Source: JAJPKK01 sp963781195 (GTDB lineage Bacteria > Pseudomonadota > Alphaproteobacteria > Rhizobiales > Xanthobacteraceae). From it: DNA of 64,000 nt. Where the stretch lies: the NCBI GenBank assembly GCA_963781195.1, contig CAWAEZ010000010.1, positions 62,001 to 126,000 of the forward strand, in the 5' to 3' direction. The number at the start of each line of letters is the position of its first letter. The stretch's first letter is position 1. The notes under the pieces were generated by a model that ran no database searches, was not told the origin of the DNA, and saw only the letters and a program-made list of their open reading frames with translations. This document shows, in pieces, positions 17,820 to 24,636 of this stretch. Made by a program: the position numbers and the translations under genes.

Positions 17820-17843
17820 TGCTATTTTTCTATACGGCTATAG
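17820..17843 (-). promoter_or_regulatory. operator-like dyad upstream of the lysR and membrane-protein genes
   Basis: TGCTATTTTTC followed 7 bp later by CTATAG on the plus strand; read on the minus strand it has the same order as 16016-16039, with 20 of 24 identical bases. It also contains the inner dyad CTATA-N4-TATAG. It sits directly upstream of the LysR gene and about 190 bp upstream of the divergent membrane operon, the usual place for a LysR autoregulatory and activation site. Confidence 0.6.
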
Positions 17844-17862
17844 GTAAGTGGAATAGGTGGAC

Positions 17863-18879
17863 ATGGAAACGGGTCTCATCGGCCAGCGGATCAAATTACA
17901 GCACCTCAAGGTCGTCATCGCGGTGGCGGAGTGGGGCAGCATGGCGAAGGCCGCCAAGCATCTCGCCATCTCGCAGCCGGTGGTCTCCAAGGTCGTGGCC
18001 GACATTGAAAAGGTGCTCGGCGTTCCGCTGTTCGACCGCAGCCCGCAAGGCGTCGAGCCGACCGCCTACGGCCGCGCCCTGCTCCGGCGCGGCATCACGA
18101 TCTTCGACGACTTGAGGACGAGCGTCGACGAGATCAAGTTCATGGCCGATCCGACCGCGGGCGAGTTGCGGTTGGGCAGCACGGAGCCGCTGCTTGCGGG
18201 TCTCGGCCTCAAGGTGATGGAACGGCTGTGGGCCAGATATCCGAAAATCGATTTTCGGATCGTGGAGGCGGACAGCGCCACACTGCTCAACCGCGACCTT
18301 CCGGAGCGGCGCATCGAAATCGCGCTGGTGCCGCTGCTCAATGTCGCGTTCAATTCCGAGCTGGAGGCGAACGTTCTGTTCCACGATCACCTGCGGGTGG
18401 TGGTCGGCGCGAAGAGCCGGTGGGCACAGCGGCGCCGGATCACCCTCGCCGAACTGGTGGACGAGCCCTGGTGCATGCCGCCGTCGTCCATCGGATCGCT
18501 GGTCGCCGGAGCGTTTCCTGCCAGCGGCCTGCCCCGCCCGCGCATCGCGGTGACCGCGACCACCACCCACCTGCTGTTTCAGCTGCTCGAGAGCGGACGC
18601 TTCGTCGGCCACTTCGGGGAGAACCTTCTACATTTCTACGCGAGCCGCTTCGCCCTCAGGAAACTGCCGATCGCGCTTCCCCTCGCGCCGTTCGCCGTCG
18701 CGATCGTGACGGTGAAGAACCGGACCATTAGCCCGGTGGCGCAGGTCTTCATCGATGCCGCCCGAGAGGTCGTCAAACCCTTCACCCCGGCCAGACCGGT
18801 CGCCCAGGCGGGCCACTTGCCCGAAGAAAAGCCGCAGGCTCGGGCAAAGTCGGCAGTCCGAACCCGTTCCCGGACATGA
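17863..18879 (+). CDS. LysR-family transcriptional regulator
   Basis: LysR-type regulator of 338 residues. The N-terminal winged helix-turn-helix is clear: LKVVIAVAEWGSMAKAAKHLAISQPVVSKVV (about residues 15-45, given here only as landmark), then VPLFDRSPQG. A substrate-binding effector domain starts near residue 97 (GELRLGSTEPLLAG). The C-terminus has a basic extension rich in Arg and Lys. It is divergent from the two-gene membrane operon. A 24-bp operator-like sequence immediately upstream is repeated before the cytochrome gene, so these genes are its likely targets. Confidence 0.9.
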   Translation: METGLIGQRIKLQHLKVVIAVAEWGSMAKAAKHLAISQPVVSKVVADIEKVLGVPLFDRSPQGVEPTAYGRALLRRGITIFDDLRTSVDEIKFMADPTAGELRLGSTEPLLAGLGLKVMERLWARYPKIDFRIVEADSATLLNRDLPERRIEIALVPLLNVAFNSELEANVLFHDHLRVVVGAKSRWAQRRRITLAELVDEPWCMPPSSIGSLVAGAFPASGLPRPRIAVTATTTHLLFQLLESGRFVGHFGENLLHFYASRFALRKLPIALPLAPFAVAIVTVKNRTISPVAQVFIDAAREVVKPFTPARPVAQAGHLPEEKPQARAKSAVRTRSRT

Positions 18880-18909
18880 CGGACCGCCCGGGCGCGCGCC
18901 ATGCGCCCG

Positions 18910-19908
18910 CTACTCGCGCTTGGCGCCGGAGAACCTGATGACCTTCGCCCACTTTACGGTTTCCGCCTCGACGAAGGCGCCGAACTCGGCGGACGTGAGC
19001 CGCAGCGGCGCTGTTCCGAGTTCGGTAAGCCGCGCCTTGATGTTCGGATCGGCGAGGCCCGCGTTGATTTCGCGATTGAGCACGTCGATCACCCCGGGCG
19101 GCGTGTTCTTGGGCACGCCGACGCCCCACCAGCTGCCGGCCTCGAAGCCGGGCACGAAGTCGGCAAGCGGAGCAAGGTCGGGCAGCACGTCGGAACGCGT
19201 TGCCGTCGTCACTGCCAGCGCCCGCAGCTTGCCGGTGCGGATGTATTCGATGGACTGCGGGATGGTGTCGAACATCACCTGGACCTGACCGCTCAGCAGG
19301 TCGAGCAGCGCCGGCGCGCCGCCGCGGTAAGGCACGTGCAGCATGTCGATACCGGCCATCATCTTGAACATCTCGCCAAGGATGTGAAGCGAGCTGCCAT
19401 TGCCCCCCGATGCGAAGCTCAGCCTGCCGGGATTGGCCTTGGCATAGGCGATGAACTCAGGGACCGAGTGCGCCGGCACGCCGGGATAGATTTCGAGCAC
19501 GTTGGGGACGCGAACGAGGCCCGCCACCAGAGCGATGTCGCGGACGAGGTTGAAATCCGTCCTTTCATGCAGCGTCGCATTGATCGCATTGGCGGCGAGC
19601 ACGATCAGGACCGTGTAGCCATCCGGGGCGGCCCGTGCGACCGCGCCGGTGGCGATATCGCCGGCCGCGCCGGGCCGATTCTCGACGACGAAAGGCTCGC
19701 CGAGCCGCTCGGACAACCATTGGCTCATCACCCGGGTCACGATGTCGACCGAGCCGCCCGCGGAAAGTCCGACGAGGACATGGACTGGACGCGCCGGATA
19801 GTCTTCGCACCAGACCGGAGGCGCGGCCGCGAGGATGGCCGTCAGGGCCGCGAAGCCAACCGCGAACCTGAGAGCCCTGCGCGGGTGGCGCGCATTTTTG
19901 TTCGCCAC
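18910..19908 (-). CDS. Bug/TctC-family substrate-binding protein
   Basis: Periplasmic carboxylate-binding protein of about 332 residues. Landmarks are VHVLVGLSAGGSVDIVTR, VENRPGAAGDIATG, AAPDGYTVL, a YRGGAPALLDLLSGQVQ segment and a C-terminal AETVKWAKVIR. The frame is open far upstream (to 20115). I chose the GTG at 19908 because it gives the usual family length and a normal signal peptide (NKNARHPRR, then a hydrophobic stretch). No good ribosome site supports it, and an ATG at 20040 is the alternative. No TctA/TctB genes are nearby. It converges with the LysR gene. Confidence 0.82.
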   Translation of the reverse strand: MANKNARHPRRALRFAVGFAALTAILAAAPPVWCEDYPARPVHVLVGLSAGGSVDIVTRVMSQWLSERLGEPFVVENRPGAAGDIATGAVARAAPDGYTVLIVLAANAINATLHERTDFNLVRDIALVAGLVRVPNVLEIYPGVPAHSVPEFIAYAKANPGRLSFASGGNGSSLHILGEMFKMMAGIDMLHVPYRGGAPALLDLLSGQVQVMFDTIPQSIEYIRTGKLRALAVTTATRSDVLPDLAPLADFVPGFEAGSWWGVGVPKNTPPGVIDVLNREINAGLADPNIKARLTELGTAPLRLTSAEFGAFVEAETVKWAKVIRFSGAKRE

Positions 19909-20298
19909 TGCGGCGCAAACGCCACAGCCGATGGCGGCTACCGACGCACGGCCGCCCGTCGCAGCCGTCCGTCGGGAAGTCTCTCCCGGGGGCGTGGAGA
20001 CCGTCAGGCCCGCGGAGGGACGATATGCGCCAGAAAGCATATTCAGCGCTGCTTTTTGCGGTGCCCGGAGGGCCGCACCGTCACCGCAACGTCTAGCAGA
20101 GTTGCCGTCTCGCAAAAGCCGCCGGTGCTGAAATTCAGCTCCCAGATTCTAGAATGCCTGTAAACTTTTGACGCGCCCGCCGCTGCGGACCCGCCGCGGC
20201 GATTGCCAAAACTTCCCGTGCAGATTTGGCAGAATACCCCCGCGACACGCAGCGGATAATCGATCAGTATGCGGATGGGATAAGGGTTGGGGGCGGCC
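19909..20298. other. divergent intergenic region upstream of the TonB receptor
   Basis: About 390 bp between the Bug gene (minus) and the TonB receptor gene (plus). Part of it could be N-terminal coding sequence if the longer Bug start is used. A 10-bp palindrome ATTCTAGAAT is at 20146-20155 in a locally less GC-rich stretch and may be a regulator site. No gene seen. Confidence 0.35.
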
Positions 20299-22866
20299 GT
20301 GCTGAATTTGGGCGAAAAACATCGCGCGCGACGGCGTGGGCGCCGACTTGCCCTCGGCTCGATCGCCGCCGCGCTCCTGGCGCCAGCCGCAAGCAAGGCC
20401 CAGACGACGCTCCCCGACATCAACGTCATTGCCACCACGCCGCTGTCGGGAACCCGCAGCCCGCAGCGCAGCACCGCACCCGCTGCGCCCGTGCATCCCG
20501 CCCGCGTGACGCGGCCGGCGCCGGCCGCTTCTCCCGGCCGGGCGACCCCCTCTCCCGGTCGGGCGACCACGGCACGGCGGGCCGAGCCGGCCCCGGCCCG
20601 CATCGTGGCCGCGCCGGCCCCCGCCCCCGCGACGCCTCCGCCGGACTCCAGCGTCATCGACCGCGACAAGGTCCCTTCGAACACGCAAGTGCTCACCTCG
20701 GAGGATTTCAGGCACGACCGCGCGACGACCTTCCTCGACGGGCTCAGTCAGAGCCTCCCGGGCGTCTTCATTGGCGACCAGTCGGGAAACCCGTTCCAGC
20801 GCGACGTGAACTATCGCGGCTTCGTCGCCTCCCCGGTGCAGGGCACTCCGCAGGGGCTCGCGGTCTACCAGAGCGGCGTGCGCATCAACGAGTCCTACGG
20901 CGACGTCGTCAACTGGGACTTCATCCCGGAGATGGCGATCCGCAAGCTCTCGCTGGTGCCCAACAGCCCGATCTTCGGCCTCAACGCCATCGGCGGCGCA
21001 CTCACCATCGAGATGAAGAACGGCTTCACCTACCAGGGCAAGGAAGCCGAGGCGATGGTCGGCTCCTACGGGCGCCGCCAGGCCGCCGCCCAGGCGGGCT
21101 ACCAGGACGGCAATCTCTCCGCCTACGTCAACGCCGACGCCATCAACGACAACGGCTGGCGCGACTTCTCGTCCGCCTCGCAGCTGCGGCGGTTATACGC
21201 CGACGTCGGCGCCCGCAACGACGAGACCGAGGTGCATGTCAATTTCACCGGCGCCGACAACAAACTCGGCTCGGTCGCCGCGACGCCGCTCCAGATGCTC
21301 TCGCAGCGCTGGTCGAGCGTCTACACGTGGCCGCAAACGACCCACCTCCAGCTCGCTTTCGGCACCGTGAGCCTCAACCACGCGTTTTCCGATACGCTGT
21401 CGTTTCAGAGCAACGGCTATTACCGCGGCTACTGGCAGGCTCATACCGACGGCAACGGCACCGACGGTCAACCCTGCGATCCGACGAGCGCGCTTGCCGG
21501 CCAGCTCTGCATCGGCGACGGGCTCACCCCGATCAACGTAAACTATTCGGTGATCGACACCCTGCCCGGCAGCGCCTTCCTCGGCGAGCTCGACCGCAAC
21601 TGGACCTCGACCAACAGTTTCGGCGGCACCGCCCAGTTCACCAGCTCGGACAAGTTCCTCGGCCACGAAAACCACTTCGTCATGGGCATGAGCCTCGATC
21701 GCGGCCTGACGAATTTCACCGCAACGAGCGAACTCGGCACCGTCGACCAGAACCTGTTCGTCCAAGGCACCGGGGTCTACATCAACCAGCCGGGCGACGA
21801 CATCGCGCCGGTCAACCTGTTCGCCAAGAACACCTACACCGGCGTCTACGCGACCGACACGATCGACGTCACCTCGCAACTTTCGGTGACGGCCGGCGCG
21901 CGGCTCAACATCGCCCAGATCGACCTTCTCGACCAGACCTTCGCCGATCCGCTGCTCAACAGCGCGTCGCACTACCAGCGGGTCAACCCGGTGATCGGCG
22001 CGACCTACAAGTTCACGCCCAACCTGACCGGCTATGCCGGCTACTCCGAAGCGAACCGCGCGCCGACGCCGCTCGAACTCGGCTGCTCGAGCCCGACCAA
22101 TCCCTGCATCATCGACAACTTCCTGATCGCCGACCCGCCTCTCAAGCAGGTGGTCGCGACCACCTACGAGGCCGGGTTGCGCGGCAGCGCCGGCGCCGAC
22201 GCCAAGACCGGCCTGATGAGCTGGTCGCTCGGCACGTTCTACACGTTGTCGCGCGACGACATCATCAACATCGCCGGCTCGCAGCCGATGACGGGCTACT
22301 TCCAGAATGCCGGCAACACGCTGCGTGAAGGCATCGAGGCGAAGATCAACTACAAGCTGGACCGCTGGACCACCTACGCCAACTACACCTATGTCGATGC
22401 GACCTATCGCCGGGCGCTCCTCATCTCGTCGCCCAACGATCCGTTCGCGGACGCCAACGGCAACATCTTCGTCGCGCCCGGCGATCACATTCCGGGCATT
22501 CCCGCGCAGCGGTTCAAGGCCGGCGTGGAATATGCCGTCGCCGACACCTGGAAGTTCGGCGTCGACGTGAACTACACCGGCACCCAGTGGCTGATCCACG
22601 ACGACAATAACCTCAACCCGAAAGTGCCGGGCTTCGCGACGGTCAACCTGCACGGCTCCTATCGGCTCACCAAGAACGTCGAGCTGTTCGGGCTCGTCAA
22701 CAACCTCTTCGACAACCACTACTATTCGGCCGGCACCTTCACCCAGACCGGGGGCTTCAACAGCAACACCTTCGGCGCCGCGAACTTCCTGGTCCTCAAC
22801 GATCCCCGCACCTTCCTGCCAGGCATGCCGCTCGCCATGTACACCGGCGTGCGCGGGACATTCTAA
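20299..22866 (+). CDS. TonB-dependent outer-membrane receptor
   Basis: Outer-membrane receptor of about 855 residues. An N-terminal signal (basic start, then hydrophobic to AASKAQ) is followed by a Pro/Ala-rich linker of about 60 residues. The plug domain (about 115-225) includes a LPGVFIGDQSGNP loop and the SPIFGLNAIGGALTIEMK end. The long barrel ends in YTGVRGTF with the terminal Phe required for barrel insertion. It would take up a large or scarce ligand using TonB energy. No TonB/ExbBD or siderophore gene is adjacent, and the ligand is unknown. GTG at 20299 is preferred; TTG at 20287 is an alternative. Confidence 0.9.
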   Translation: MLNLGEKHRARRRGRRLALGSIAAALLAPAASKAQTTLPDINVIATTPLSGTRSPQRSTAPAAPVHPARVTRPAPAASPGRATPSPGRATTARRAEPAPARIVAAPAPAPATPPPDSSVIDRDKVPSNTQVLTSEDFRHDRATTFLDGLSQSLPGVFIGDQSGNPFQRDVNYRGFVASPVQGTPQGLAVYQSGVRINESYGDVVNWDFIPEMAIRKLSLVPNSPIFGLNAIGGALTIEMKNGFTYQGKEAEAMVGSYGRRQAAAQAGYQDGNLSAYVNADAINDNGWRDFSSASQLRRLYADVGARNDETEVHVNFTGADNKLGSVAATPLQMLSQRWSSVYTWPQTTHLQLAFGTVSLNHAFSDTLSFQSNGYYRGYWQAHTDGNGTDGQPCDPTSALAGQLCIGDGLTPINVNYSVIDTLPGSAFLGELDRNWTSTNSFGGTAQFTSSDKFLGHENHFVMGMSLDRGLTNFTATSELGTVDQNLFVQGTGVYINQPGDDIAPVNLFAKNTYTGVYATDTIDVTSQLSVTAGARLNIAQIDLLDQTFADPLLNSASHYQRVNPVIGATYKFTPNLTGYAGYSEANRAPTPLELGCSSPTNPCIIDNFLIADPPLKQVVATTYEAGLRGSAGADAKTGLMSWSLGTFYTLSRDDIINIAGSQPMTGYFQNAGNTLREGIEAKINYKLDRWTTYANYTYVDATYRRALLISSPNDPFADANGNIFVAPGDHIPGIPAQRFKAGVEYAVADTWKFGVDVNYTGTQWLIHDDNNLNPKVPGFATVNLHGSYRLTKNVELFGLVNNLFDNHYYSAGTFTQTGGFNSNTFGAANFLVLNDPRTFLPGMPLAMYTGVRGTF

Positions 22867-22917
22867 AGAGGAGGCGTGGCGATGACGAACGGCTACGCCG
22901 AGCGGAGGAGACCAGGG

Positions 22918-23544
22918 ATGCGCAGGCTTCTTCTCGGCATCGCGCTGGGCGCGCCAATGGCGTCGGCAGCGCTCGCGGCCGATCTCGGCCCGGTCGACGT
23001 CGCCCCGCCGGTCATGTTCACCTGGAGTGGGTTCTATCTCGGCGCCAATATCGGCGGCGGCTGGTCGACAATTCAAGACAACGGTACGGGCAGCGGCAAC
23101 ACCAGCAGCGGCAACGCCAGCAGTGTCATCGGCGGGGTCTCCGCCGGCTACAACTGGCAGTTCGCCCCGCTCTGGCTCGTCGGCATCGAGGCCGACGGCA
23201 GCGCCGCGGACCTCACCGTGCCCGCCGGATCTGGCGACGTGAACTTCGTCGCCAGCGTGCGCGGGCGCCTCGGCTACTCCCCGACTCCGACCACGCTCGT
23301 CTACGCGACCGGCGGCGTCGCCTGGAGCACGGTCAGCATTACCGGCGTCGACACCCTGCCCGCCACCCAGAGCAAGACCGGATGGGTCGCCGGCGGCGGC
23401 GTCGAATGGGCCCCCTGGGCCAACAATTGGTCGGTCCGCGCGGAATACCTCGCCTACCGCTTCACCGGCGTCCAACTCGGCGCCGGCCCTGCCAGCGGCC
23501 TCACCATCAACGAGGGACGCGTCGCAGCGGCGTACAAATTCTAG
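22918..23544 (+). CDS. Omp25/RopB-like outer-membrane beta-barrel protein
   Basis: Outer-membrane beta-barrel protein of 208 residues. It has a signal peptide (MRRLLLGIALG...SAALA), the family start FTWSGFYLGANIGGGW, alternating strands, and a C-terminal AAAYKF ending in Phe. This is the Omp25/Omp31 type common in Hyphomicrobiales. Two starts each have a perfect ribosome site: ATG 22918 (GGAGGAG, 7-bp spacing) and ATG 22882 (AGAGGAGG). The first gives a standard signal peptide and is chosen. It lies 51 bp after the TonB receptor and is probably co-transcribed. Confidence 0.88.
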   Translation: MRRLLLGIALGAPMASAALAADLGPVDVAPPVMFTWSGFYLGANIGGGWSTIQDNGTGSGNTSSGNASSVIGGVSAGYNWQFAPLWLVGIEADGSAADLTVPAGSGDVNFVASVRGRLGYSPTPTTLVYATGGVAWSTVSITGVDTLPATQSKTGWVAGGGVEWAPWANNWSVRAEYLAYRFTGVQLGAGPASGLTINEGRVAAAYKF

Positions 23545-23550
23545 GCTCGC

Positions 23551-24003
23551 CTATCGCATCAACCTCAACAGGAGCCGGCCCCGCGGCGAACTGAATTCCT
23601 TGGCATCCAAGGTGCCGTCATGGTCGCGGTCCGCAGCCCTGAAGCTCTTTTCCACGAATGCGAGGTACTCCGACCTATCCACCGTGCCGTCGCGATCACG
23701 ATCCGCGGCGGCCAGTTCCTTGCTCACCATGTGGCCCCTGAGTTCGCGACGGTCGAGCGTGCCGTCGTGATCGCGATCGAGGCGATTGAAGAGCCGCGAC
23801 GCCGCCGCCTTCGCTTCCGCGAGGTCGACCGTTCCGTCATGATCGGTGTCGAAAGCCGCCACCACGCCGCGGGTGGCGGCAGCCGCCGGCGCGACGGACG
23901 CCAGCAAGGCCGATCCAAGGACCACGCTTCCAAGGACCACGGCTCCAAGGACCACGGCTCGAACTCCGAGCGTCCCCTTCGCGGGGACGGTTTTCAGTGT
24001 CAT
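23551..24003 (-). CDS. exported EF-hand calcium-binding protein
   Basis: 150-residue protein with a signal peptide and four canonical EF-hand loops of the D-x-D-x-D-G-T-x-D-x-x-E type: DTDHDGTVD, DRDHDGTLD, DRDRDGTVD and DRDHDGTLD (between about residues 51 and 140). It should bind Ca2+ in the periplasm. The hydrophobic core of the signal peptide is built from three in-frame 15-bp repeats (VVLGA/VVLGS/VVLGS). The start at 24003 has a GGAG site. It converges with the Omp25-like gene, leaving only 6 bp between the stops. Confidence 0.88.
   Translation of the reverse strand: MTLKTVPAKGTLGVRAVVLGAVVLGSVVLGSALLASVAPAAAATRGVVAAFDTDHDGTVDLAEAKAAASRLFNRLDRDHDGTLDRRELRGHMVSKELAAADRDRDGTVDRSEYLAFVEKSFRAADRDHDGTLDAKEFSSPRGRLLLRLMR
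23915..23959. repeat. 15-bp tandem repeat, three copies
   Basis: Three adjacent copies of CCAAGGACCACGGCT (the first ends in CTT) on the plus strand, inside the signal-peptide region of the EF-hand gene. They encode VVLG[A/S] on the minus strand. Copy-number change would lengthen or shorten the signal peptide without a frameshift. Confidence 0.85.
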
Positions 24004-24148
24004 GTTTTTCTCCGCGTCCGGACACCCATCCGATATGGGGGCGGACTATGCAGGCGCCGCTGCCCTCAAAGCAACGTCGGCCGGCTCCCATGATGAAGAA
24101 AGGACAAAGTGGCTAACGCAAAGCGCCCACCGGACTTCGGCCGCCGGA

Positions 24149-24628
24149 TCAATCGTCGAAGATCTTCATGTCCTTGGTCGGCCGCGGTCCGGGCAGCGAC
24201 TGCACGAAGGCGTAGATGTCGGCGACCTGCTTATTCGTCATGACCTTCTCGCTGTACGCGGGCATGTCGTTGACGGGGCGACGGAGCTGTCCCATGAAGC
24301 CTTCGAACGGCATCGCCGTCTTGGCGAGGATCGGGGCCGGACCGTTCATCGCGCCGCCCTGACCGGAGCGGCCGTGGCAGGTAAAGCAGCCGACGGCGAG
24401 ATAGATGCGCTTACCCTCGGCAGCATCGCCGGCCGGGGCATCCTGCGCCAGCGCCGGCTGCGCGAAATCGCAGGCGAGCGCGGCCGCCACCAGCGCCGCG
24501 CCCGTCACCTTTGCGAGTTTTCTCAAGTTGTTTCCCATCGCGTTTGTTTGCATGACGTTTGTTCGCAACACGTTCGTTTGCACGACGTTTGTTTGCACCA
24601 CTTTCATCGGTTCGAACCCACCGCGCAT
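24149..24628 (-). CDS. periplasmic c-type cytochrome (single CxxCH)
   Basis: Small cytochrome c with a haem motif CFTCHG, an early AAEGKRIY helix, a PPI-like GPAPILAKTAMP stretch and a Met in NDMPAYS as the likely sixth ligand, followed by KQVADIYAFVQSLP. This is the class I pattern. The start is uncertain. ATG 24628 follows GAGG and would couple it to the upstream ThDP gene 9 bp away. ATG 24607 and ATG 24538 are alternatives, the last beginning directly with a normal signal peptide (NNLRKLAKVTGAAL...PALAQ). The stretch between them is a 15-bp repeat. Given the gene order, it probably accepts electrons from the exported ThDP enzyme. Confidence 0.85.
   Translation of the reverse strand: MRGGFEPMKVVQTNVVQTNVLRTNVMQTNAMGNNLRKLAKVTGAALVAAALACDFAQPALAQDAPAGDAAEGKRIYLAVGCFTCHGRSGQGGAMNGPAPILAKTAMPFEGFMGQLRRPVNDMPAYSEKVMTNKQVADIYAFVQSLPGPRPTKDMKIFDD
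24541..24605. repeat. degenerate 15-bp tandem repeat at the cytochrome gene start
   Basis: About four degenerate copies of a unit built from GTTTGCA(C/T)GACGTTT, encoding repeated QTNV(V/L/M) on the minus strand. It lies between the upstream and downstream candidate start codons of the cytochrome gene, so it is either an odd N-terminal extension or a leader region. Confidence 0.7.
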
Positions 24629-24636
24629 GACCGGCC

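Noticed and set aside
21193..23475. A 760-codon open frame on the minus strand
   Set aside because: Antisense shadow of the TonB receptor and Omp25-like genes, which have clear families, ribosome sites and signal peptides.
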